Source: Myxococcota bacterium
GTDB lineage: Bacteria; Myxococcota_A; UBA9160; PR03
Assembly (NCBI GenBank): GCA_030066475.1
Contig: JASJBO010000347.1
Location: 1-7,831, forward strand
DNA: 7,831 bases
Direction: 5' to 3'
Of the stretch, positions 1-6,448 are shown piece by piece (position 1 is the first letter of the stretch; each line of letters starts with the position of its first letter). The notes below the pieces were generated by a model that was given only the letters and a program-made list of their open reading frames with translations, did not search any database and was not told where the DNA came from. A program made the translations under genes and the position numbers.

Positions 1-827
1 ACCAGCGCGTCGATCGTCGCCACGACCTCGTCCACCATCGAGCGGATCCCGAAGCTCTCGAGGTGGACGTCCACCTTGCCCGCCTCGATCTTGGAGAGGT
101 CGAGCACGTCGTTGATCAGCGCCAGCAGGTGCTGGCCGGCGCTGCGGATCTTCTTCAGGTCGGCGGCGGCCTCGTCGTTGCCCTCGTCCTCGGCGTCCTC
201 CATCAGCATCTCGCTGTAGCCGATGATCGCGTTCATCGGAGTGCGCAGCTCGTGGCTCATGTTGGCCAGGAACGAGCTCTTGGCGCGGTTGGCGCCCTCC
301 GCGGCCTCCATGGCGTGCTTCAGCTCCTCGGTGCGCTGCGCCACCGTCGCCTCCAGCTCGGCGCTGTGACGCTCGAGCTCGCGGTTCTTCTCGCGGATCT
401 CGGCCGTGAGCTCCTCGCGCGAGAGCCGCTGGATGCGGCGGCGCTGCTCGGCGACGAAGGCCTCGTCGGCCTCGAACGCGGCGTTCGGCAGCGCCAGGAG
501 CGCGCGCTGGAACCAGAAGCCGTCCCCCTCCCGGGCGGGCCGGAGCTCGTCGAAGAAGCCGGCGAGCGGGGCCAGCTCGGGCAGCGGGCCCCGGGTCTCG
601 AAGTCGAGCGCCAGGCGCGGGGGCGAGTACTCGAGCGCGAGCGCCAGCGAGATGCGCGGCTCGAGACCCGAGCGGTGCAGCTCGCGCGCGGCCTCCGAGA
701 CGGCGGTGGCCAGCCGGGTCGCGGCGATCGGGCCGTAGCCCAGCGCCTCGGCGAGACCGCGGACCTTGGCGCGCGCGTCGCGCGCCGAGGCCCGGTGGTG
801 CAGCCGGATCTGCCCCAGCTCGATCAC
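1..827 (-). CDS. Sensor histidine kinase with degenerate RsbT-like N-terminus (3' part cut by window edge)
   Basis: 275 codons are visible; the rest lies beyond position 1. The start is GTG at 827-825, inside a GTGA overlap with the rsbX stop, so translation is probably coupled; no clear Shine-Dalgarno is seen. Residues about 1-110 resemble an RsbT/anti-sigma HATPase fold: an N-box-like TAVSEAARE (41-49) is present, but the usual Asn is Glu49 and no clear G-boxes follow, so ATP binding here looks lost. A charged coiled coil covers about 127-180, rich in Glu and Arg. A canonical HisKA follows, with [20 protein letters not shown] and phospho-acceptor His192, continuing to KIEAGKV near 250. The catalytic HATPase domain should lie off the window. 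The likely role is the output kinase of the adjacent stressosome, autophosphorylating and passing phosphate to a response regulator not seen here. No transmembrane segment is visible, so it is probably cytosolic. Histidine kinases beside rsbRSTX are known in some Gram-negative stressosome loci. Confidence 0.9.
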   Translation of the reverse strand, partial: MIELGQIRLHHRASARDARAKVRGLAEALGYGPIAATRLATAVSEAARELHRSGLEPRISLALALEYSPPRLALDFETRGPLPELAPLAGFFDELRPAREGDGFWFQRALLALPNAAFEADEAFVAEQRRRIQRLSREELTAEIREKNRELERHSAELEATVAQRTEELKHAMEAAEGANRAKSSFLANMSHELRTPMNAIIGYSEMLMEDAEDEGNDEAAADLKKIRSAGQHLLALINDVLDLSKIEAGKVDVHLESFGIRSMVDEVVATIDAL

Positions 828-1420
828 GGCCGGTAGCGCACGGCGATGCACGCGGCGTCGTCGTGGCCCTTCCCGAAGCGCTCGACGATGGTGCGCACCA
901 CCTCCTTCGGGGCGTGGTGTCGGACGCCCGGGTAGTCCTCCGCCGTGAAGCGGTCGCGGACGCCGTCGGTGTAGAGGACGAGCAGGTCGCCGGGCTCGAG
1001 CTGGAGCACCTGGGGCCGGGGCGTGCGCATGTTCTGGCCGAGCACGCCGTCCTGGGACACCAGGCGCGTGTCGCGCGAGCCGAAGCGACGCAGCACCGTG
1101 TTGCCGGTGCCCGCGTACGCGACCTGGCCCGCGTCCGTGTCGATGGCGCACAGGCCCACGGCGGCGCCGCGGCTGCCCGACACGTGCTCGTGCAGGCGCG
1201 TCATCAGGCCCGGGACGTCGGCGCTGCCGTGGCTCGCGAGGAAGGCGTCGATCACGACGGCCAGCTCGTGGGCCTCGCGGCCGTGCCCCAGCACGTCCAC
1301 GATCGCCGCGAACAGGCCCCGCTCGAGCGGCCGCAGCACCACGGTGTCGCCGCTCACCCACTCGCCCGGGCAGGGCCGGACCAGACTGGCGTGCTCCAGG
1401 GCCTCCACGCTCAGATCCAC
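824..1420 (-). CDS. rsbX: SpoIIE/PP2C-type serine phosphatase, RsbX-like
   Basis: 198 residues, close to the roughly 199 of Bacillus RsbX. In that family the enzyme removes phosphate from RsbR and RsbS and so resets the stressosome after RsbT has acted. The sequence opens like RsbX, with PGEWVSGD (18-25), then the metal-binding VDVLGHG (41-47, Asp42), a central AYAGTGN (101-107), LVLYTDGV (147-154, Asp152) and [10 protein letters not shown] (185-194, Asp187/188), which are the expected PP2C metal-ligand positions. GTG at 1420 was chosen because it leaves an AAGG ribosome-binding sequence (1431-1428) 7 nt upstream and a family-like length. The open frame extends much further upstream, but that part overlaps rsbT and is low-complexity Arg/Ser-rich. 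A second GTG at 1408 would also keep the domain whole. The gene overlaps rsbT by 10 bp and the downstream kinase by 4 bp. There is no N-terminal sensor domain, unlike RsbU or RsbP. Confidence 0.9.
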   Translation of the reverse strand: MDLSVEALEHASLVRPCPGEWVSGDTVVLRPLERGLFAAIVDVLGHGREAHELAVVIDAFLASHGSADVPGLMTRLHEHVSGSRGAAVGLCAIDTDAGQVAYAGTGNTVLRRFGSRDTRLVSQDGVLGQNMRTPRPQVLQLEPGDLLVLYTDGVRDRFTAEDYPGVRHHAPKEVVRTIVERFGKGHDDAACIAVRYRP

Positions 1421-1809
1421 TTCCGTGCCTTGACGCGGGTGCCGCGACCGGGCGCCGAGTCGAGCGTGAACTCGTCCATCATGCGCTCGACGCCGGGCAG
1501 CCCGAGCCCCAGCGTGCCGCCCGAGCTGAAGTGGTCGCGCATCGCCGCCTCGGGGTCGGCGATCCCGGGACCGCGATCGGTCGCCTCGATCTCGACGCCG
1601 CGACCCTCGGGCCCCTCGATCCGCCGCAGCCGGACCTCGCCCGTGCCCGCGTACTTGAGGATGTTGCGCGCCAGCTCCGAGACCGCCGTCGCGATCATCC
1701 GGCTCGGCGTCGCCGCGAAGCCCGCGGCCTCGCAGTACGCCGTCGCCTCGAGGACCGCGACGCTGGCGTCCATCTCGGACCGGATCGACAGGCAGCGCTC
1801 CGTGCTCAT
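1411..1809 (-). CDS. rsbT: RsbT-like switch serine/threonine kinase (HATPase fold)
   Basis: 132 residues, the normal size for RsbT. In the family it is held by the RsbR/RsbS complex, phosphorylates STAS-domain residues on stress and is then released to activate a downstream partner. All ATP-binding boxes are intact: N-box [14 protein letters not shown] (41-54, Asn49), G1 TDRGPGI (77-83, Asp78), G2 [18 protein letters not shown] (97-114) and a final GTRVKARKW (123-131). The GLGLPGxxRxMDEF signature and C-terminal KW are typical of RsbT rather than RsbW. The ATG lies in an ATGA overlap with the rsbS stop, and GGAG (1821-1818) sits 8 nt upstream. Downstream it overlaps rsbX by 10 bp. In Bacillus the target is RsbU; no RsbU is present here, so the target is likely the adjacent histidine kinase or something outside the window. 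Confidence 0.95.
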   Translation of the reverse strand: MSTERCLSIRSEMDASVAVLEATAYCEAAGFAATPSRMIATAVSELARNILKYAGTGEVRLRRIEGPEGRGVEIEATDRGPGIADPEAAMRDHFSSGGTLGLGLPGVERMMDEFTLDSAPGRGTRVKARKWI

Positions 1810-2282
1810 CGGTCGGGCTCCGCACTCGGCTCGGACTCGGCCGGCGCCGCGTCCCCGGGCTCCGCGGGCTCCGCGGGCGCTGTGTCTTCGGGCTCCGCCG
1901 CCGTCGTCTCCGTCTCGGCCTCGAACCGGGCGAACGCTGCGTCGAGATTGATCGCGGCGTGCAGGCCGTCGACGTCCGCGCCGAGCTCGACCAGCGCCGC
2001 CACAATGCCGGGCCGCAGGCCCACCAGCACCGACTCCGCGCCGAGCAGCGCCACCATGGCGATGATCCGCCGCAGCGCGGCGAACTCCTCGGAGTCGAGC
2101 AGCTCGAGCCCCGAGACGTCGAGGATCACGCCGCGCGCCCCGGTCTCGTGGACCAGCCCCAGCAGGTCCTGCTGGAAGCGGGCGAGCACGGGCTCGTCGA
2201 GGTCCACCTGGATCGAGGCCACCACGACACCGCGGCTAACCTGCATGGCGATCCGCGGCGTGTCGGCGTGGAGGGCCACCAT
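1806..2282 (-). CDS. rsbS: RsbS-like STAS scaffold protein with acidic C-terminal tail
   Basis: 158 residues. A single STAS domain covers about 9-121, beginning TPRIAMQVSRGVVVASIQVDL, which matches the RsbS pattern PKIPILK...LLVSIQ. In the stressosome core RsbS binds and restrains RsbT until it is phosphorylated. The acceptor serine is probably Ser64 in LLDSEEFAAL, the position of Bacillus Ser59. GIVAALVELG (92-101) is the usual late STAS helix. After Arg119/Phe120 the protein continues for about 37 residues as a low-complexity acidic tail (ETETTAAEPED and onward to AEPDR) that Bacillus RsbS (about 121 residues) lacks. The ATG at 2282 was chosen because it gives the family-like N-terminus; Met13 is the next option but would cut the first strand. 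No good ribosome-binding site is seen, but the start lies 11 nt after the rsbR stop, so reinitiation is likely. The gene shares ATGA with rsbT. Confidence 0.93.
   Translation of the reverse strand: MVALHADTPRIAMQVSRGVVVASIQVDLDEPVLARFQQDLLGLVHETGARGVILDVSGLELLDSEEFAALRRIIAMVALLGAESVLVGLRPGIVAALVELGADVDGLHAAINLDAAFARFEAETETTAAEPEDTAPAEPAEPGDAAPAESEPSAEPDR
1815..1898. repeat. Imperfect 9-mer repeats encoding the Ala-Glu-Pro tail of RsbS
   Basis: The 9-mer gggctccgc (plus strand) occurs at 1815-1823, 1857-1865, 1866-1874 (these two in direct tandem) and 1890-1898. All lie in the end of rsbS. The in-phase copies encode Ala-Glu-Pro-type triplets on the minus strand. This suggests that the tail grew by short tandem duplication. 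Confidence 0.6.
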
Positions 2283-2293
2283 CAAGCCGGCGC

Positions 2294-3178
2294 TCAGCGC
2301 GCTTCCGCGATCGCGACGCCGACGTCCCGGAACGCCGCCTGGAGCGCGTCGCGCAGCGTCGCGGTGGTCCGGACCTCGCCGACTTTGATCCCCAGCTCGA
2401 CGATCGTCTGGGCGATCGCGGGCGAGACGCCCGAGATGGTGCACTCGCAGCCCATCAGCTTGGTGGCCTTGGTGATCTTGATCAGGTGGTTCGCCACCGC
2501 GGTGTCGACCACCGCGACGCCGGCGATGTCGAGGATGATGACCTTCGCCTGGGACTCCGCGATCTTGCCGAGCATGGCGGTCATGATGTCCTGGCAGCGC
2601 TTGGAGTCCACCACGCCGACGATGGGCAGCAGCAGCACGTCGCGCCAGATCGCGGTGACCGGCGTGGACATCGCCATCAGCGAGCGGCTCTGCTGCATGA
2701 TCTTCTCGGTGGTGAGCCGCGTGAACGCTTCGACCACCCGCGCCGTGTCGAGATGTGCCTGCTTGGTGAGGGCGCGCACCGTGGCGGCGCGGTCCTCGGG
2801 CGCGAGCTTCTCGATCTCGTGTCCGTCGCAGAAGCTCTCGAGCATCAAGCTCATCGCGGCGAAGTAGGTGGGCAGCGACAGCCCGATCCGGGCGTGGACC
2901 TCGCCGACGGCCCGGCGCCGCTCCAGGTAGACCTCGTCCACGGTTCCCCGGAAGAAGTCGGTCCAGTACTCGAGCTGGAGCGCCTTCACGCGCTCCACGG
3001 TCTCCTCACTGGCGAAGAGCTGGTGGAACTCGGGCTGGGACGGGAGCCAGTCGTAGAACAGCTCGATGTAGGTCGGGAGGTTCGGGACCAGCGCCTCTCC
3101 GAGGCGCCGCACGCGATCCCGATCGGAGGGCGAGATCTGGTAGAGGGCTAGCGTGCTGCTGGCATCGGTGCTGCTCAT
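2294..3178 (-). CDS. rsbR: RsbR-like stressosome sensor: globin-coupled N-terminus plus STAS
   Basis: 294 residues. RsbR paralogues form the sensory turrets of the stressosome and, with RsbS, restrain RsbT. Residues about 10-160 match the protoglobin/globin-coupled sensor fold: ELFYDWLPSQPEF (39-51) with Tyr42 at the distal B-helix position, and GEVHARIGLSLPTYFAAM (92-109) with His95 as the likely proximal haem ligand. A linker helix (about 140-170) leads to a C-terminal STAS domain (about 172-290) with LPIVGVVDSKR (184-194), DIAGVAVVDTAVANHL (217-232) and SGVSPAIAQTIVELGI (249-264). By spacing, Ser192 and Thr226 correspond to the Bacillus RsbRA phosphosites Thr171 and Thr205. A haem-containing RsbR that binds O2 is known from Vibrio, so gas or redox sensing is the best guess. 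The ATG at 3178 has GGAGAGGG 9 nt upstream. This is the first gene of the minus operon, divergent from the transporter gene. No membrane segment is seen; the protein is cytosolic. Confidence 0.94.
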   Translation of the reverse strand: MSSTDASSTLALYQISPSDRDRVRRLGEALVPNLPTYIELFYDWLPSQPEFHQLFASEETVERVKALQLEYWTDFFRGTVDEVYLERRRAVGEVHARIGLSLPTYFAAMSLMLESFCDGHEIEKLAPEDRAATVRALTKQAHLDTARVVEAFTRLTTEKIMQQSRSLMAMSTPVTAIWRDVLLLPIVGVVDSKRCQDIMTAMLGKIAESQAKVIILDIAGVAVVDTAVANHLIKITKATKLMGCECTISGVSPAIAQTIVELGIKVGEVRTTATLRDALQAAFRDVGVAIAEAR

Positions 3179-3187
3179 CGGTGGAAG

Positions 3188-3195
3188 CCCTCTCC
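3188..3195 (-). promoter_or_regulatory. Ribosome-binding site of rsbR
   Basis: On the minus strand GGAGAGGG (3195-3188) lies 9 nt before the rsbR ATG. It is the strongest Shine-Dalgarno sequence in the stressosome operon, in keeping with rsbR being its first gene. Confidence 0.7.
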
Positions 3196-3204
3196 AGTCT
3201 GGAG
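3192..3204. promoter_or_regulatory. Short palindrome overlapping the rsbR ribosome-binding site
   Basis: CTCCAG (3192-3197), one central T, and CTGGAG (3199-3204) form perfect 6-bp arms. The centre is too short for an RNA hairpin, so a protein-binding half-site arrangement is the more likely meaning, if it has one. It overlaps the GGAG part of the rsbR ribosome-binding sequence, which may account for some of the symmetry. Confidence 0.3.
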
Positions 3205-3205
3205 T

Positions 3206-3239
3206 CGAAGGATAGCCTGACGGACCAGGTTATCCTCCG
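3206..3239. promoter_or_regulatory. Inverted repeat, candidate operator
   Basis: AGGATAGCCTG (3209-3219) faces CAGGTTATCCT (3226-3236) across the 6-nt centre ACGGAC. Ten of 11 positions pair and the eleventh is a G-T wobble (3215/3230); two further outer pairs (3206/3239 and 3207/3238) extend it past one mismatch. It lies midway between the divergent starts and ends 8 nt before the transporter GTG. It could be a binding site for a dimeric regulator acting on both operons, or in RNA a hairpin next to the transporter start. Since nothing codes here, the symmetry is not explained by protein sequence. Confidence 0.6.
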
Positions 3240-3244
3240 GCGCA

Positions 3245-6200
3245 GTGACCTCCGCGGACGGCGTGTTGGGGCGGCTGGGCGTACGGCCCGCGGAGCGGGC
3301 GCTCTTCGGGTGGGGTGGCCTTTGCCTGGTGCTGCTGGGCGCCGCCGCATTCGCGCTGCTCAACACGGCCGAGACGCTCTTCCTCAAGCGGGTCGGGGTC
3401 GAGTCCCTGCCGCTCGCCCTGCTCGCGAGCTCCGCGCTGCTCGTCGTCACCACGGCCGGGGTCGGTCGCATCGCCGGAGCCGATCCCGCCCGCTGGCTGC
3501 CACGCGTCCTGGCCGCGCTGGCGCTGGCGCCGCTCCCGTTCGTGCTGCTCGCGGACAGCCAGGCCCCGCTGGTGTTCGGCGCGCTCGTGCTGGTCTCTCG
3601 GCAGGTGCTGGCGCTGGGCCTGCTGGCCTTCTGGGTCGCGATGGGCGACCTGGTGCCGGCGCGTCGCGCCAAGCAGCTCTTCGCGCCCCTCGCCTCGGGC
3701 GTCACGCTCGGTGGGGTCGTGGGCAGCTTCGCCTCCGAGCCGACGGCGCGCTGGCTCGGCGTGGACGGGCTGATCGCGCTGTGCGCGCTGGCGCTGGCGG
3801 GCGCGGCGCTGGTCGCCCGGCGGGTGCGGCGCAGCGGGACGCGCCGGCTCGAGCGCGCCGTGGGCGGCCGCCCGACGGCGGGCTCCGCGCCGGGGGCCGG
3901 CATCGGGGAGCTGCTGCGAACGAGCCGGCTGTTCCGGCTCCTGGCCGTCGCACTCGTGTGCGGGGGCGGGCTGTACCCGGTCCTCTACTTCGAGTTCACC
4001 ACGGTGCTGGACGCCGCGACGCAGGGCCCCGGCGGCGAGCAGCAGCTGCTGGGCCTCTACTCGCAGTTCCGCGGCTGGGTGAACGTCGCGATGCTGTTCA
4101 GTCAGCTCTCGCTGAGTGCCAGCCTGTATCGGCGGGTCGGGCTGCCGCTCGCGATGGCGCTCTGGCCGCTCGCCTACCTGCTCGGGTTCTCCTGGATCGC
4201 GGTCGACTTCGCGCTGCTCGCCGCGATCGCCGGCTTCGGCGCGGCGCGGGTCGCGGAGGAGGGCGTCGGGGAGCCGGCCGCGCGCGTGCTCACCAACCTG
4301 TTTCCCGACGCGCTGCGCGCAAGCGCCACCAGTCTGCTGGTGGGTCCGGTCAACCGGCTGGGCGGCGTGCTCGGGAACGGCCTGGTGCTGGGCGCGATCG
4401 CGCTCGGGGGTGCGGCCTGGGTCGGTCTGGCCGCAATGCCAGTGGCCGCGCTCTGGCTGGTCTCGTCGCTCGTGCTCTGGCGCGCCTATCCGCGGCTGCT
4501 GCTGCGCGCGTCGGCCGAGCACGGCCTGGTGGGCGCCGGCATCGACCGGGCCGCGCTGCTCGACGCCGCGACGCTGCGCAGCCTGGCCGCGTCGCTGGCG
4601 GACCCCGACCCGCGCGCCTGCCGGGCCGCCGTCGACCTGGTGGCGACCGGGGAGCCCGCCGTCGTGATTCCGCTGCTGGCGGACGCGATCGAGTCTGCCC
4701 CGCCCGCGAACCGCCCGCAGCTGGTCGAGGCGCTGCAGCGTGCAGTCGAGACGGGGGGGAGCGAGGCGCGCGGGGGCGAGGCGGCGGAATCGCTGGCCCG
4801 CTCGCTCCGCGCGCGTCCGCCGCTGCCGGCTGAGGAGCGCGCCGACCTGCTGCGGGTCTACGCGCGGCTCACGGCCGGCGAGGAGCAGGGCGGCACCGGG
4901 AGCGGGCCCTCGCGCGCGCTGCTCGAGCGCGCGCTCGGCGATCGCGCGGCGCCGGTGCGCCTGGCGGCAGCCGCAGAACTGCACCGCCGCGGCGCCCCGC
5001 CGCCCGGTCTGCCCGATCTCGACCGCACGCTGGCCGATGCGCTGACCGCCTCGGACGCGCTGATCCGGCGTGCCGCCCGCAAGGAGCTGCGCGCGATGCT
5101 GCGCGCCTCCACGCCCGACGCGCACTCCGAGCAGCGGCTGCGCGTGTTGGCGGAGCATCTCGGGCAGCGCTCAGACCGGGCCGAGACCGCCGAGGCCCTG
5201 CGCGACGTGGCGCGGCGCCATCCGGGCTGGGCGCAGCCGCTCGCCCGCGACGCCCTGCGCTACGCCGACGACCGCGATCCGCGCGTGCGCGGCGCGCTGC
5301 TCGCCATTGCCGGGCACGCCGGGCTGGCCGAGGCCGGCCCGCGGCTGGTCGCCTCCCTGGGTGCCCGGGCTCCCGAGGAGGCGCAGGGCGCGCACGAGGG
5401 TCTGGTCGCGCTCGGCCCGACGGCCGCGCTGCCGCTGCTGGTGGGGCTGGAGTTCGGGGGCCCGGCGCAACGCGACGCGCTCCTGGCCGTGCTGCGCGAG
5501 CTGGAGGTCGATGCCGAGACGCTGGGCGCGCTGCGCGCCCGCCAGCTCGAGGCCGTCGAGGAGACCGTGGTGTTCCGCGCAGCGGTCGACGACCTGGAGG
5601 GCGGCCTGGCGACGCTGCTGCGCCGGCGGCTCGAGGAGCGGATCACCGAGGGCCTCGGCGCGTTGCTCGATCTGCTCGCCGCCCTGCGCGACGACCCCCG
5701 CCTCGCCGAGCTGGAGCACCGGCTGCGGCGCGCCTCCGGCGGGCACGAGCGCGACCTGCTGATCGAGGGGGTCGATTCGCTGCTCGACCGCGGCGAGCGC
5801 GACGTGATCGTGCCGCTGCTCGAGCCCGGCGGCTGGGCGGACAAGGGCGCGGCCGCCGCCGCCGCTCGCGGCCGCCGCCTGCCCCGACCGGCCGCCGCCC
5901 TCGACGAGCTGCGGCGAGGGCCCGACCCGACGGCGCGCGGCCTGGCGCTGGCGATCTCCCTGGAAGGTGGCGAGGCGATGGGGGAAGCTGGGCCCGTGCC
6001 CGCCGCCATGGACATCGCCGTGCGCCTGCAGGACGTGCCGGCCTTCGACCGGCTCAGCACCCAGCAGCTGATGGCGATCGCCGAGCTGCTCCAGGAGCAG
6101 AAGCTGGCCGAGGGCGAGCGCATCTACGGGGCCGGCGAGGAGGCCCTGGGGCTGTACTTCGTGCTCGAGGGCGAGGTGGCGCTGCGGCGCGGCGCGCTCG

Positions 6201-6448
6201 AGCTGGAGCGCGCGGGGGCCGGCTCGTTCTTCGGCGAGCGCTCGGCGCTCGACGGCCTGCCGCGCGCGGCGGACGCCGTCGCCACCGCCCCCACGCGGCT
6301 GCTCCGACTCGACCGCGACGACCTGCTGCGACTGCTCGAGCAGGCGCCCGCGCTCGCCATCGGGCTGGCGCAGCGGCTGTCGTCGCGGCTGCGTCGGCTC
6401 GAGGATCGCCTGGAGGCGGCCAGCGAGCCGACGGGAGACGCCTCGTGA
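3245..6448 (+). CDS. NTT/MFS-like transporter fused to HEAT repeats and a cyclic-nucleotide-binding domain
   Basis: 1067 residues in three parts. (1) Residues about 18-420 form a polytopic membrane domain of roughly 10-12 hydrophobic helices, with a basic loop near 190-225 (RRVRRSGTRRLERAVGG) and a conserved-looking FPDALRASATSLLVGPVNRLGG segment around 355-375. It resembles the ADP/ATP-translocase-like (NTT/Npt) branch of the MFS. (2) Residues about 425-915 are alpha-helical with HEAT-like units, such as DPDPRACRAAVDL (from 453), DRAAPVRLAAAAEL (from 566), DALIRRAARKEL (near 605) and DRDPRVRGALLAIAG (near 677). (3) Residues 922-1060 are a CRP/PKA-type cNMP-binding domain; its phosphate-binding cassette FFGERSALDGLPRAADA has Glu998 and Arg1007, the two key cNMP contacts. 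NTT-HEAT and NTT-cNMP fusions are known in free-living bacteria, but their substrates are not settled. GTG 3245 is the first possible start after an in-frame stop (3218-3220); it lacks a Shine-Dalgarno. The stop overlaps the next gene (GTGA). Confidence 0.88.
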   Translation: MTSADGVLGRLGVRPAERALFGWGGLCLVLLGAAAFALLNTAETLFLKRVGVESLPLALLASSALLVVTTAGVGRIAGADPARWLPRVLAALALAPLPFVLLADSQAPLVFGALVLVSRQVLALGLLAFWVAMGDLVPARRAKQLFAPLASGVTLGGVVGSFASEPTARWLGVDGLIALCALALAGAALVARRVRRSGTRRLERAVGGRPTAGSAPGAGIGELLRTSRLFRLLAVALVCGGGLYPVLYFEFTTVLDAATQGPGGEQQLLGLYSQFRGWVNVAMLFSQLSLSASLYRRVGLPLAMALWPLAYLLGFSWIAVDFALLAAIAGFGAARVAEEGVGEPAARVLTNLFPDALRASATSLLVGPVNRLGGVLGNGLVLGAIALGGAAWVGLAAMPVAALWLVSSLVLWRAYPRLLLRASAEHGLVGAGIDRAALLDAATLRSLAASLADPDPRACRAAVDLVATGEPAVVIPLLADAIESAPPANRPQLVEALQRAVETGGSEARGGEAAESLARSLRARPPLPAEERADLLRVYARLTAGEEQGGTGSGPSRALLERALGDRAAPVRLAAAAELHRRGAPPPGLPDLDRTLADALTASDALIRRAARKELRAMLRASTPDAHSEQRLRVLAEHLGQRSDRAETAEALRDVARRHPGWAQPLARDALRYADDRDPRVRGALLAIAGHAGLAEAGPRLVASLGARAPEEAQGAHEGLVALGPTAALPLLVGLEFGGPAQRDALLAVLRELEVDAETLGALRARQLEAVEETVVFRAAVDDLEGGLATLLRRRLEERITEGLGALLDLLAALRDDPRLAELEHRLRRASGGHERDLLIEGVDSLLDRGERDVIVPLLEPGGWADKGAAAAAARGRRLPRPAAALDELRRGPDPTARGLALAISLEGGEAMGEAGPVPAAMDIAVRLQDVPAFDRLSTQQLMAIAELLQEQKLAEGERIYGAGEEALGLYFVLEGEVALRRGALELERAGAGSFFGERSALDGLPRAADAVATAPTRLLRLDRDDLLRLLEQAPALAIGLAQRLSSRLRRLEDRLEAASEPTGDAS
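6433..6437 (+). promoter_or_regulatory. Ribosome-binding site of the receiver-cyclase gene
   Basis: GGGAG lies 7 nt before the GTG at 6445, within the last codons of the transporter gene. It supports the GTG start and coupled translation of the two genes. Confidence 0.65.

Larger units (their letters stand above)
3179..3244. promoter_or_regulatory. Divergent promoter region between the two operons
   Basis: This 66-bp spacer is the only non-coding DNA in the window and must carry the promoters of both operons, unless promoters lie inside coding sequence. No convincing -35/-10 pair of the housekeeping type is visible. TATCCT, a weak -10 match, occurs on the plus strand at 3231-3236 and, by symmetry, on the minus strand at 3214-3209, both inside an inverted repeat. 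If the plus copy is a -10 element, transcription would begin almost at the GTG at 3245, giving a leaderless message. That is speculative. Confidence 0.5.

Noticed and set aside
863..1951. Plus-strand open frames across the stressosome genes
   Set aside because: They are complementary to rsbX, rsbT and rsbS, all of which have clear family motifs; the plus frames have none.
1421..2005. Upstream extension of the rsbX reading frame to an ATG at 2005
   Set aside because: It overlaps rsbT and rsbS completely, is Arg/Ser/Pro-rich low complexity, and lies outside the phosphatase domain. GTG 1420 gives the family length.
2250..2444. N-terminal extension of the rsbS frame to an ATG at 2444
   Set aside because: It would overlap the rsbR STAS domain and adds Arg-rich sequence. 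The ATG at 2282 aligns with the normal RsbS N-terminus.
3206..3239. Inverted repeat read as a transcription terminator
   Set aside because: It lies between divergent gene starts, not after any gene end, and no T-run follows on either strand.
3181..4833. 550-codon plus-strand frame overlapping the transporter
   Set aside because: It is Arg/Gly/Ala-rich out-of-frame translation of the transporter; the other frame gives clear membrane helices and the HEAT and cNMP domains.
3230..5158. 642-codon open frame on the minus strand
   Set aside because: It is antisense to the transporter, is a repetitive Arg/Gln/Ala string without domains, and would span the divergent promoter region.
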